Shown in pieces: positions 1 through 7,804 of a DNA stretch of 64,000 nucleotides. Both the position numbers and the translations under genes were made by a program. The notes under the pieces were generated by a model. It did not search any database, was not told where the DNA came from, and saw nothing but the letters and a program-made list of their open reading frames with translations. Source of the DNA: M3007 sp964484205 (GTDB taxonomy: Bacteria > Bacteroidota > Bacteroidia > Chitinophagales > Saprospiraceae). Within the stretch, counting starts at the first letter, position 1, and the number at the start of each line of letters is the position of its first letter. The DNA is taken from NCBI GenBank assembly GCA_964484205.1, contig CAZAEZ010000003.1:178924-242923 (forward strand), read 5' to 3'.

Positions 1-2
1 GC

Positions 3-503
3 TCGGAAGTTTCGTACAACGAACTCTCCGGTCTGCTGAAGGTGGACAAGCAAACGGTTTCCAATTACATTACCGCGCTGGAGCAGGCCTACGTCATTTT
101 CCGCCTTGGGCCGTTCAGCCGAAACCTGCGCAACGAGATTTCCACCACCCGGAAAATTTATTTTTATGACAATGGCATCCGCAATGCGCTTATTGGCAAT
201 TTTTCGCCGCTCGCATTGCGGCAGGACAAAGGCGCTTTGTGGGAAAACTTCCTGGTCAGCGAGCGCCTCAAGCGGAACAGCTATGCCAGGCGTCATTTTG
301 TTAATACCTATTTCTGGCGCACCAAACAAGGGCAGGAGATTGACTACCTCGAAGAAAGCGACGGCAACATTTCAGCCTTTGAGATAAAGTGGCAGGCTAC
401 GCGCACCGTTAAAGTGCCTTCGGCTTTTGCAGCTGCTTACCCTGCCGCCAATTTTTCGTTGCTGACGCCGGAGGCATTCAGAACGTTTTTGGCGATTGAA
501 TGA
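3..503 (+). CDS. ATP-binding protein, DUF4143 C-terminal part (5' truncated by window edge)
   Basis: The reading frame is open to the first base of the window, so the gene starts upstream and only about 166 C-terminal residues are seen. They match the DUF4143 domain that follows the AAA core in a large family of bacterial ATPases: a winged-helix segment (EVSYNELSGLL, then KQTVSNYITALEQAYVIF), the conserved PFSRNLRNEI stretch, KIYFYDNGIRNAL, and GALWENFLVSE, followed by a PD-(D/E)XK-like core with QEIDYLEE and AFEIKWQ. A GTG at position 42 is an internal valine, not a start. The function of these ATPases is poorly defined; some resemble toxin/antitoxin or restriction-linked proteins. The P-loop half lies outside the window. 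Confidence 0.85.
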   Translation, partial: SEVSYNELSGLLKVDKQTVSNYITALEQAYVIFRLGPFSRNLRNEISTTRKIYFYDNGIRNALIGNFSPLALRQDKGALWENFLVSERLKRNSYARRHFVNTYFWRTKQGQEIDYLEESDGNISAFEIKWQATRTVKVPSAFAAAYPAANFSLLTPEAFRTFLAIE

Positions 504-563
504 CGTGGTGAAATTATTTCCGGACGATTGTGCCACCTTAACCTGTCAGGTGAAATTTGCAGT

Positions 564-583
564 AACGCCGTCTGCCAGACGGC
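564..583. repeat. Short palindrome, GTAACGCCGTCTG family
   Basis: An 8-bp perfect stem (GCCGTCTG / CAGACGGC, 1-nt loop) preceded by GTAAC. The same stem recurs in the opposite orientation at 652-672, on the far side of the terminator. It belongs with the other small hairpins in this window that carry a GTAAC/GTTAC tag on one side (7784, 40735, 41385). Confidence 0.6.
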
Positions 584-586
584 CTG

Positions 587-632
587 AAAAAGAAAACCTC
601 TGAAATTTACCCATTTCAGAGGTTTTCTTTTT
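587..632. terminator. Bidirectional intrinsic terminator
   Basis: A long stem (AAAGAAAACCTCTGAAAT paired with ATTTCAGAGGTTTTCTTT) around a loop of about 6 nt, with an A-run on one side and a T-run on the other, so it can stop transcription from both the DUF4143 gene (+) and the cyclase gene (-). The stop codon and last few codons of the cyclase (encoding KRKKENL) lie inside the stem. Confidence 0.8.
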
Positions 633-1965
633 TCCGCTTCGAGGTTTTGCCACGCCGTCTAACAGACGGCGTTACGAAGTACATCTCCGCCTCACCAATA
701 TTCTTGATCGGAATATTTCCCCGGTATTCGCAGTCAAAAAAATCTTTCACCAGGGCATAGGTACTGCCGCTGATGTTGACGCGGTTGGTGGCGCCCTTGT
801 CCTCCATCCGGGCGGCGATATTCACCGTTTCGCCCCAGATATCGAAGGCAAATTTGGTGGTTCCCACAATGCCACCGACGACCGGGCCGGAATGAATGCC
901 GATACGCGCCTTGTATTCCGGCAGGCCTTCCGCCGCACGTTCTTTGCGCCAGCGGGTCATAAATTCCTGCATGGCAAAGGCTGCCTGAACCATGCGCACC
1001 GCATGATCGGGTTGTTCGTCGGGGATGCCGGCCACGCACATATAACTGTCGCCGATCGTTTTCACCCGTTCGAGGCCCAGGCGTTTGACGATCTGGTCAA
1101 ACTGCCCGAAGCAGTGGTTCAAATCGGCAATCAGTTGTTCCGGCGTGAGCGTGGCGCATATTTTTGAAAAATTTTTAAAATCGGAAAAAAGCACCGTCAC
1201 CTGGCTGAAGTAGCGCGGTTGCACGTATCCCCGTTCTTTCAATTCTTCGGCTACCGGCGCGGGCAGGATGTTGAGCAACAGATTTTCGGAACGCAGCCGC
1301 TCCCGCTCGACCAGGTTTTTTTGCTCTTCCAGCAATTTTTCATAGGCAAACTGCCGCGCCCGCAGATTGTGTTGGAACGAAGCAAACACAAAGGTCGGCA
1401 ACTGCAAACCCAGGCACTCCAGCACCCGGATAAACGTCAGGCTGATATTCGGTTCCGGAATAAGCGCAATCGCCGCCACCATCACCAGAAAGGAAAAAAT
1501 GTTGAGCGCCAGCCGGTCCTGGTGTGACAAATTGAGAAACAAATTGCAGATCAGCACATAGATGGCGTAGAGGATCATGGTGCCCCGATCGAGTATGCCC
1601 AGAATGGTCAGGGGCAACAAGGTCACGGCAAGAATATCGATCGTGACGCGCGTGAGCCGCCGCCCGCCGGTGAAGGAGCCTTCGTGAATTTTTCGGCGGT
1701 TCGCCCTGTATATCCAGAACGGGACAATGTACACGATAAAGGAAGCATGGACAAAAAACAACCACACATGCACGGAATCATTCCACAGATCGTTTTGGAT
1801 ATGCCGGATGTAGTCGAGCAGCAACAGCACCAACAAAAAGAACAGGCCCAGCCTCGCGATGATGTAGGATTTTTTGGAATTTTCCAGGTTCAGCTGCCGG
1901 AAGAATTCCGCTTTGTACTCCGGGCCGATTTCGTAAAAAAGGGATGGATCGATAAATTTTCTCAT
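616..1965 (-). CDS. Membrane-bound class III adenylate cyclase
   Basis: A 449-residue protein with six predicted membrane segments (about residues 33-197), a coiled linker ending in LLLNILPAPVAEELK, and a C-terminal class III nucleotide cyclase domain (about 240-430). The metal-binding aspartates are seen in VLFSDFKNFSKI and KTIGDSYMCVAG, and the transition-state Asn/Arg in TVNIAARME. The purine-selecting positions read Lys (VKTIGD) and Asp (FDIWGE), the adenylate-type pair, so cAMP is the expected product (family knowledge plus inference). The tail after FVTPSVRRRG is encoded by a short palindromic repeat and the terminator stem, so the C-terminal 15 or so residues are probably not functional sequence. 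Confidence 0.9.
   Translation of the reverse strand: MRKFIDPSLFYEIGPEYKAEFFRQLNLENSKKSYIIARLGLFFLLVLLLLDYIRHIQNDLWNDSVHVWLFFVHASFIVYIVPFWIYRANRRKIHEGSFTGGRRLTRVTIDILAVTLLPLTILGILDRGTMILYAIYVLICNLFLNLSHQDRLALNIFSFLVMVAAIALIPEPNISLTFIRVLECLGLQLPTFVFASFQHNLRARQFAYEKLLEEQKNLVERERLRSENLLLNILPAPVAEELKERGYVQPRYFSQVTVLFSDFKNFSKICATLTPEQLIADLNHCFGQFDQIVKRLGLERVKTIGDSYMCVAGIPDEQPDHAVRMVQAAFAMQEFMTRWRKERAAEGLPEYKARIGIHSGPVVGGIVGTTKFAFDIWGETVNIAARMEDKGATNRVNISGSTYALVKDFFDCEYRGNIPIKNIGEAEMYFVTPSVRRRGKTSKRKKENL
652..672. repeat. Short palindrome inside the cyclase 3' end
   Basis: ACGCCGTCT / AGACGGCGT with a 3-nt loop, followed by the TAC that completes a GTTAC tag. It is the inverted partner of the hairpin at 564-583 and encodes part of the cyclase C-terminus (TPSVRRRG). 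Confidence 0.6.
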
Positions 1966-2121
1966 CGGATATTTGGTTTTCCGGGGGCATCGAAGGTACT
2001 ACTTACCAAAACTTCACAGGGACTTTGCCGGATGATTTTGGGAACCCTGGTGCGCGAGACCCTCAGGTCAATGCCGTTTTTTAAAAAATAACCGTCAACT
2101 AATACTGCGTTTTTGATATCG

Positions 2122-3720
2122 ATGAAAATTAAACGTACGCATTGGATTTCCTTGTATTGCACCACGTGCTTTTGCCTTTTGTTTACTGGATTGCTTCGGG
2201 CTTATCAAGTGGCAGATGGCAGTCCGGTGGCGGCGCCTACCGCTGCAAAGTATATTTTTTACTGGGGAAAATTTCAGTGTGATCTTAGCCCAACAACAAA
2301 CTACACCGGAAAATTCACTTGTACGGCGGCGGCATTTCGCCAGATGCTGCACAGTACGCCCTACCTGTGGACAGGCGCCGGGATGGCCGGTCAAATTACA
2401 TTCAAACTGGAAGGCATCCCGGTTACCGCCACCCGCAGCGGGCAGGACTATCCCGCCATGATCGGACAATTAGACGAGGCAATCGGGCAAAAAGTGAACG
2501 CCGGACAAGTACTTCAGCTTACCGAACTTCAGCTGGATGCGCAAACCCCGGGCCGCATCGAATTCCACATCGAAACCGCCGGACAGGCGCCTGCTGGCTC
2601 CGGACCCTACACGGCCGCCAACATGCTGAACACCCGGTTTTTAAACCTGGTTATCTGGGGGCGCGAGGATATTTATGACAATTCCAACCGCGATTTTTTC
2701 TCCCAAACAGAATTTTGGCAAACCGTCAAACAACTCCCGGTGCTCGAATGGGCGCCCTACGCCAGGCCGCAGCCCGTGCGCGCAGGTATTCGCCTGTACG
2801 AACTGGGTGAAACGCCGCTGGATTTGCGCGCAGGCCTCGATCCTGCAGAATACCACGCGATGCTAAAAAATCTGGAAAATTACCGCCACTTGCTCAAACC
2901 GGGCGCTGCCGTATCCCTGACCCTGCACAGCGCAGCACAACACGAGCAGCTGTACGAAAAAACAATGTACATCGTCGGCGATGCCGATCCTCGGCTGGCC
3001 CTGCGCCGAAACCGCGATACCCACAGCCTGAAAATTCGTTGGGGCGCCTGGGAGCAAACGTTGCCCGGACTTTACTTACTCGAACTCAAAGATGCCGAGA
3101 GTAATACCATCGTTGTCGATCCGCCGATCGAGCTGATCGGCCGGGTTACTGCCTCGGAGCGACCGGCCATGCTGAGCGGGCGTCCCGAATTCTGGATCGA
3201 CGGGCAGCCGGTGCCTGATATGGTGTTCCGGTTGACAACGCCTTTGGATTCGGCGGTTGTTAAACCCGGCCAGCCCTTGCCGCAGGGCGTGTTTGCGCAT
3301 CCGGATTCCACGGATAATGCCTTCATGGTCCAGTTTGACATCGATGCCTTGTCGGCCCCCGGGTACAGCTTGCCCGACATACATTTTTCGCTGCGCTATT
3401 ATACCCTTCGGGAAAACGGTCGGTTGCGAAACAGCCTGGACGCGCTCCGCGTTGCTCCCGGGACTGACCTTGCCAAACTGCACACGCCGGTTGCAGCCGG
3501 AGCCGGCTATGCCGTCGATCTGGAGTTTTTGCAGGAGACGGATGCCAAACTGAGTGTATTTTCCGAAACGGGAGAAACCGTTTTTACCCTGGATAACAAA
3601 TACCCGCCGGGCCGGCACACCGTGGAACTCCCGCGCCTGGTTTTTCGCCGGCCGGGCCGGTATTTTTTGTTTTTAAACACTGCGTTGGGGGTTGCACGGC
3701 AGGAGCTGGTGCTGGAATAA
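2122..3720 (+). CDS. Secreted paralogue of the downstream BlaR1-like sensor's periplasmic domain
   Basis: About 532 residues with an N-terminal signal peptide (MKIKRTHWISLYCTTCFCLL, cleavage near LLRAYQ). ATG 2122 is chosen over a TTG three codons earlier. The body resembles the extracytoplasmic half of the M56 protein at 4379-7120 block by block: YIFYWG versus YNFYWG, FFSQTEFWQTVKQLP versus FFTEAEFWNYIQNTP, LKPGAAVSLT versus LKPGAIVWIT, and VGDADPRLALRRNRDTHSL versus VGPYDPRRFLRRADRKTYF. The last 75 residues look like a type IX secretion type A sorting domain (KLSVFSETGETVF, then GRYFLFLNT and a short basic-hydrophobic end). It lacks the peptidase and membrane modules. Its role is unknown; it could share or compete for the ligand sensed by the M56 protein. 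Confidence 0.75.
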   Translation: MKIKRTHWISLYCTTCFCLLFTGLLRAYQVADGSPVAAPTAAKYIFYWGKFQCDLSPTTNYTGKFTCTAAAFRQMLHSTPYLWTGAGMAGQITFKLEGIPVTATRSGQDYPAMIGQLDEAIGQKVNAGQVLQLTELQLDAQTPGRIEFHIETAGQAPAGSGPYTAANMLNTRFLNLVIWGREDIYDNSNRDFFSQTEFWQTVKQLPVLEWAPYARPQPVRAGIRLYELGETPLDLRAGLDPAEYHAMLKNLENYRHLLKPGAAVSLTLHSAAQHEQLYEKTMYIVGDADPRLALRRNRDTHSLKIRWGAWEQTLPGLYLLELKDAESNTIVVDPPIELIGRVTASERPAMLSGRPEFWIDGQPVPDMVFRLTTPLDSAVVKPGQPLPQGVFAHPDSTDNAFMVQFDIDALSAPGYSLPDIHFSLRYYTLRENGRLRNSLDALRVAPGTDLAKLHTPVAAGAGYAVDLEFLQETDAKLSVFSETGETVFTLDNKYPPGRHTVELPRLVFRRPGRYFLFLNTALGVARQELVLE

Positions 3721-3798
3721 TTTGGCGTTGCCGGTTGCGGGGACAAACCCTGTTTTCCGCCAAGCGATAAAGATTTAAGGGTGGTTATTGTTGTAATA

Positions 3799-3880
3799 GT
3801 TCGTGAAGAATTTAATAAGTCGTTGGAAATGAAGGCTAAAGTAGTTGTTGGCGAGGACGCCAACAGCAAATTTCACGAAC
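3799..3880. other. Non-coding stretch with nested hairpin potential upstream of the blaI-like gene
   Basis: The 272-bp gap 3721-3992 has no gene. Bases 3799-3813 and 3868-3880 can pair (GTTCGTGAA with TTCACGAAC plus an AATTT/AAATT extension), and inside them GTTGGCG / CGCCAAC (3847-3864) forms a second hairpin with a 4-nt loop. This could be the 3' end of the upstream transcript or a small structured RNA. Nothing else identifies it. Confidence 0.3.
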
Positions 3881-3915
3881 CAATGTGTTGAGAAGCACTC
3901 GATTCAAAACGACTT

Positions 3916-3952
3916 TTTAGTTAAATAACTAAAATTTAGTTGAAAAACTAAA
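3916..3952. promoter_or_regulatory. Tandem BlaI-type operator dyads
   Basis: Two identical interrupted palindromes, TTTAGTT-N4-AACTAAA, at 3916-3933 and 3935-3952 (19 bp centre to centre, so on nearly the same DNA face), ending 40 bp before the blaI-like start. Position and symmetry fit binding by two dimers of the winged-helix repressor encoded next. Autoregulation of the repressor/sensor operon is inferred. Confidence 0.7.
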
Positions 3953-3992
3953 ATATCGTTTTACATTTGTTTCCAACAAGAAAAACTCGCGT

Positions 3993-4367
3993 ATGAAACG
4001 ACTGAATCACAAGGAAGAAGAAGTGATGACCATCCTCTGGCGCCTTGGGCATGCCTTTGTCAACGATATTCTGGCAGAAATGGAAGAACCCAAGCCCCCG
4101 TACAACACGGTGTCGTCCATCGTGCGCAAACTGGAAACCGAGGGGTTGGTTGGCTACGAAGCCTTTGGCAAAACTCACCGCTATTTTCCCATTTTGAAAA
4201 AAGAAGATTACCGGGCCAATGCTTTCCGGCGGTTGATGGACAACTACTTCGGCGGTTCGCCGGCGGCCCTGCTTTCCTATTTTGCCCGGGAAGAAAATCT
4301 GGAGGCGGCCGAACTGGAAAAATTGCTCGAAGCAGTAAAGAAGCGCGAAAAGGACGATAACACCTAA
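3993..4367 (+). CDS. BlaI/MecI/CopY-family transcriptional repressor
   Basis: 124 residues. The N-terminal winged helix (about residues 5-75: KEEEVMTILWRLGHAFVNDIL, then PPYNTVSSIVRKLETEGLVGYE) is the standard BlaI/MecI fold with its recognition helix around NTVSSIVRKLE. The C-terminal part carries the dimerisation helices where the partner protease cuts in the family (family knowledge). It lies 11 bp upstream of a BlaR1-type M56 protein, the normal gene order of such pairs, and just downstream of two operator-like dyads. In Bacteroidota these pairs are common and usually unrelated to beta-lactamase, so the target regulon is open. Confidence 0.93.
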   Translation: MKRLNHKEEEVMTILWRLGHAFVNDILAEMEEPKPPYNTVSSIVRKLETEGLVGYEAFGKTHRYFPILKKEDYRANAFRRLMDNYFGGSPAALLSYFAREENLEAAELEKLLEAVKKREKDDNT

Positions 4368-4378
4368 AACCCACGTAT

Positions 4379-7120
4379 ATGCTCTCCATCCAGTACCTGC
4401 TCGAATCGGCTTTTTGCCTGGCCTGCCTGTATGCACTTTACTGGCTTGTTTTGCGCCGGGAAACTTTTTTTCAGTGGAACCGCGCCTACCTGTTGCTGGC
4501 CCCTGTGCTGGCCTTTGCACTGCCGGCCTTGCATATTTCCATCGTTCAGCCGGCGCCTGTTTTGGCGGTGCAACCGGGTGGGGTACCGGCCCCGGAATTT
4601 GACCTGCCCCTGTGGGTCGAAAATGCGCAATTTGCGCAGCAGACCGTTGGGCAGGCACTCGGCCATTCGCTGGGCTGGTGTACCCTTGGCGAGGTTTTGT
4701 GGTGGCTTTACGTGGTTGTGGCGGCTGTCCTGTTCCTCCACCTGATTCTCCGAGTTTGCCGTTTACTTGCTTTTTTACGGCGCTGCAACTTTGCCGGGCA
4801 GCGGGGCGGGATCACCCTGGCAAACGGCCCGGAAAACACCCCGCTGGCTTCTTTTTTCGGCATCGTCTTTTGGCATCCCGGAACTGCGGATGCACAGGAG
4901 CAGCGCTACCTCCTCGAACACGAACTGGTGCACGTGCGCCAGTGGCATAGCCTCGACCTGATCCTGATGGAACTGCTGATTGCGTTTCAGTGGTTCAACC
5001 CCTTGCTGTACATCTACCGGCGCAGTTTGCGCAGTGTGCATGAGTATATCGCCGATGCGGTTGTCGTGCACCGTTTGGGGCGGCGCCATGCCTATGCCCA
5101 ATTGCTGGTCCGGCGCCAACGCCAGCCTGGCGCCCAGCCTTCCGGCTTTGTGAACACCTTTCATTCATTCATAAAAAACCGTCTTGAAATGTTAGCCAAA
5201 ATGCCCTCCCGCCCCTACCGCAAAGTCAAATACCTGCTCGCCCTGCCGCTGTTTGCAGCCCTGATGTTGTTATTTTCCTTCCGCTTGATCGAACATTTGC
5301 CTGCGGCAAAACCCCTGCACGAAGCCCTTCAAACCGTCGGAAATTATGCCGAAAACCTGAGTGAAATCACAATTAAAGCCCCCGGAACACAATCTCCGGA
5401 ACCTACGCCGTATAATTTTTACTGGGGGTCGCTGTCCGGAAAATTTATGTACGATTCGTTTTCAAAATCGTATAGCCTGGAACTGGAATCCTCGCCGGAA
5501 GAAGTACGCGAAGCGCTTAAGCGCGAACCGCGGCTCTGGAACGGCAAATCACTCGAACAGCACCTGGCTTTTTCCTGCGATGGCCTCCCGGTGCGTACCG
5601 ATTACAACAATGAAGCCGTGTATGCAGGCGTGCGCAGTGCGCTGGAAGAGCGCATCGCCCGGTTGAGCAGCGCGGATGTGCTGGAACTCCGCGAACTCCG
5701 CCTGCCAAACGGCGAAACTGCTACTGTCCGGATAACGCTCGGTATCGAGCCGCCAAACTGGCTGCCCCGGCAACGCTCCGAAGTGCAATGGCAAACCGAC
5801 GCGGGCCGGGAGCACAGCGCGTTTTTGAACCTGCAATGGAGCGAAAAGCACCTGGTCGACCAGCAGTTTTTCACCGAAGCGGAATTTTGGAATTATATCC
5901 AAAATACGCCGACGATCAAGTTCAAGGCAGGCAATGAATCGGTTGAACCACAAACGCCAACGAAATTCAGCTGCCGTATTACCGGTCCCGAAGGCCAAAT
6001 TTTGCGCCAGCTGAACGAGTACGAAAATGCTTATACCCTGGAACAACTGCGCGCGGAACTGCAAATCATTCGACTGGAGTTGAAACCGGGCGCTATTGTT
6101 TGGATCACCGGCTGGGTGGATTCCCGGAAAGCCGGTGACCCGCATTCCAGTACCCAAATGCGCTCGGGCAGTGCGGTTTTTCAACTGGTTGGACCGTATG
6201 ATCCCCGGCGTTTCCTGCGCCGTGCTGACCGGAAAACCTATTTCCTGGAATGGGGAAACCTTTCGCTGAGTTTTGCTTCCAGTTATGCCTGCACTTACCG
6301 CGACAACAATGGCACATTCATACATACCGATAACCCGAAACAGCAGCGCGTAGCCACCCTGGCCAAAACAGAAATTATCCGCATGCTGCAACTCCCGGCC
6401 CGCTTGTATCGCGAAAAGGAACTGCTGCCGGACTTCAATTTTACCCTCGATTTCAAGGGCTACGGCGTGCTGATCAAAAATGCAGAAGTACCGGCCGACC
6501 TGATCCAAAAACTGGAACGCGCGCTGCAAGCCGGCGATGTGTTGAAAATAACCGGCATTCAGGCCCGTGCCGGTGGCCCCATGCAGGTAGTGTTGCCGAC
6601 CCATGCGCTCGGGCGCCTGCGGACGGTCGCTACGCGGCATTCGTTGGGCAATTTTAAGGTTGAAACGCTGGAATCAGGGGAATTGTCGCGGGTTGTGTTT
6701 TCGGCGGCAGCCGCCAATATTTTACGCAATGAACTTAAAAACGAGCCGGGCTTTTACCTTCAGTACGGCGATATCGACCTGCTCAATTCCACGGTCGAAC
6801 TGGAGGTGCGCGCCGACGATCCCAAGCCGACTTTGCGCCAGCCGGCAAGCCCGATAACAGAAAATTCCGTTACCCTGAACGTCCGCCCAAATCCTGCACA
6901 CGATTACGCCATCGTCGACATTCAACTTTCGGAAGCCGGCGGCGGCTTGCTGACGGTGGTTGACGCCGGTGGAGTCGTACGTTTTTCGCTGAAAACAGCG
7001 TTCCAGGCCGGCCATACACCATTTAGGCTGCCGGCAGAAGCCCTGAAGGCCGCGGGCATGTACACCATCCGCCTGGAGATGCCCTACGGCAATAGCGCCG
7101 CCAAGTTGCTGGTAGAATAG
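4379..7120 (+). CDS. BlaR1-like M56 metallopeptidase sensor with large periplasmic domain and T9SS-like C-terminus
   Basis: 913 residues. The N-terminal quarter has membrane helices (starting LLESAFCLACLYALYWLVL) and the cytosolic M56 zinc protease core with HELVH (in LLEHELVHVRQW) and the third-ligand region VHEYIADAVVVHR. A further helix (YLLALPLFAALMLLFSF, about residue 290) leads to a periplasmic region of about 550 residues that is related to the secreted protein at 2122-3720. The final 80 residues begin NVRPNPAHDYAIVDIQLSE and read like a type A T9SS sorting domain, which is odd on a polytopic membrane protein. In the family, ligand binding outside triggers cleavage of the BlaI repressor. 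The ligand here is unknown. Confidence 0.88.
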   Translation: MLSIQYLLESAFCLACLYALYWLVLRRETFFQWNRAYLLLAPVLAFALPALHISIVQPAPVLAVQPGGVPAPEFDLPLWVENAQFAQQTVGQALGHSLGWCTLGEVLWWLYVVVAAVLFLHLILRVCRLLAFLRRCNFAGQRGGITLANGPENTPLASFFGIVFWHPGTADAQEQRYLLEHELVHVRQWHSLDLILMELLIAFQWFNPLLYIYRRSLRSVHEYIADAVVVHRLGRRHAYAQLLVRRQRQPGAQPSGFVNTFHSFIKNRLEMLAKMPSRPYRKVKYLLALPLFAALMLLFSFRLIEHLPAAKPLHEALQTVGNYAENLSEITIKAPGTQSPEPTPYNFYWGSLSGKFMYDSFSKSYSLELESSPEEVREALKREPRLWNGKSLEQHLAFSCDGLPVRTDYNNEAVYAGVRSALEERIARLSSADVLELRELRLPNGETATVRITLGIEPPNWLPRQRSEVQWQTDAGREHSAFLNLQWSEKHLVDQQFFTEAEFWNYIQNTPTIKFKAGNESVEPQTPTKFSCRITGPEGQILRQLNEYENAYTLEQLRAELQIIRLELKPGAIVWITGWVDSRKAGDPHSSTQMRSGSAVFQLVGPYDPRRFLRRADRKTYFLEWGNLSLSFASSYACTYRDNNGTFIHTDNPKQQRVATLAKTEIIRMLQLPARLYREKELLPDFNFTLDFKGYGVLIKNAEVPADLIQKLERALQAGDVLKITGIQARAGGPMQVVLPTHALGRLRTVATRHSLGNFKVETLESGELSRVVFSAAAANILRNELKNEPGFYLQYGDIDLLNSTVELEVRADDPKPTLRQPASPITENSVTLNVRPNPAHDYAIVDIQLSEAGGGLLTVVDAGGVVRFSLKTAFQAGHTPFRLPAEALKAAGMYTIRLEMPYGNSAAKLLVE

Positions 7121-7121
7121 C

Positions 7122-7129
7122 TACCTTTG
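7122..7129 (+). promoter_or_regulatory. -7 box TACCTTTG before ribE
   Basis: Matches the Bacteroidota TAnnTTTG -7 consensus, 28 bp upstream of the riboflavin synthase ATG and overlapping the stop of the M56 gene. No clear -33 element. Confidence 0.5.
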
Positions 7130-7157
7130 CAGGTACTAGAACTGTTGCACACTGCCC

Positions 7158-7784
7158 ATGTTTACCGGAATTATTGAAGCCCTCGGCACCGTCGAAAAAA
7201 TAGAAAAAGACCGCTCCAACATTCATTTCACCATCGCCAGCCCCATCAGCGGCGAACTAAAAGTGGACCAGAGCGTGAGCCACGACGGCGTTTGCCTGAC
7301 GGTGGTGGAATCCGCAATCCCCCGCTGGAGCGGGGCAGGCAGCAATCCGCAATCCGCAATCCACAAAGTTACTGCCGTCGAAGAAACCCTGCGCCGCAGC
7401 CGGCTCGGCTCCTGGCAGGAAGGCGCCATCATCAACCTGGAACGCTGCCTGCCCATCGGCGGCCGGCTCGACGGGCATATGGTGCAGGGGCATGTGGATA
7501 CCGTGGCGACCTGCGTGGAAGTATTGGAAACCGGCGGCTCCTGGCGCTATACGTTCCGGTACCCGGTTGCGAACCGGCATTTGCTGGTTGACAAAGGCTC
7601 AGTTTGCATCAATGGCGTAAGCCTGACCGTGGTAGAGCCCCGGGACGATTTGTTTTCTGTGGCGATCATTCCGTACACCTGGGAGCATACAAATTTCAAG
7701 GCGTTGGCAGTTGGGGATTTGGTGAATATCGAGTTTGATATTTTGGGGAAGTATGTAGCGGCGAACCTCCGGTTCGCCTCTTGA
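7158..7784 (+). CDS. ribE: Riboflavin synthase alpha subunit with a repeat-derived insertion
   Basis: Converts two 6,7-dimethyl-8-ribityllumazines to riboflavin. The N-terminal MFTGIIEALG, the SHDGVCLTVVE and INGVSLTVVE paired barrel motifs and the VQGHVDTVA region are all present across two homologous beta-barrels. After VVE (residue about 52) the family would continue almost directly to a short strand and ETLRRS. Here about 17 extra residues (AIPRWSGAGSNPQSAIHK) are inserted, encoded by a CCGCAAT-type repeat also found at 50297-50452. The last residues (AANLRFAS) come from another palindromic repeat that supplies the stop codon. Length 208 versus about 195-200 usual. Likely still functional, but this needs testing. 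Confidence 0.93.
   Translation: MFTGIIEALGTVEKIEKDRSNIHFTIASPISGELKVDQSVSHDGVCLTVVESAIPRWSGAGSNPQSAIHKVTAVEETLRRSRLGSWQEGAIINLERCLPIGGRLDGHMVQGHVDTVATCVEVLETGGSWRYTFRYPVANRHLLVDKGSVCINGVSLTVVEPRDDLFSVAIIPYTWEHTNFKALAVGDLVNIEFDILGKYVAANLRFAS
7309..7363. repeat. CCGCAAT repeat inserted inside ribE
   Basis: Contains AATCCGCAATCC, a CCCGC-tgga-GCGGG hairpin, then three further AATCCGCA-like units. The same words occur in the inverted-repeat element at 50297-50452. It is in frame and adds about 17 codons to riboflavin synthase. Confidence 0.6.
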
Positions 7785-7804
7785 CGCGAACGAACCGTTC
7801 GCGT
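7761..7804. repeat. Pair of palindromes between convergent ribE and LOG genes
   Basis: GCGAACC-tcc-GGTTCGC (7761-7777) followed by ACGCGAACG-aac-CGTTCGCGT (7784-7804) and a GTTAC tag. The ribE stop lies between them and the LOG gene stop at the end of the second, so the hairpins bridge two convergent 3' ends and may act as a terminator. The same family is at 33598, 33637 and 40735-40815. Confidence 0.7.

Noticed and set aside
4379..7120. beta-lactam resistance role for the BlaI/BlaR1-like pair
   Set aside because: No beta-lactamase or PBP2a-like gene is adjacent, and the sensor domain is unlike the penicillin-binding domain of true BlaR1.
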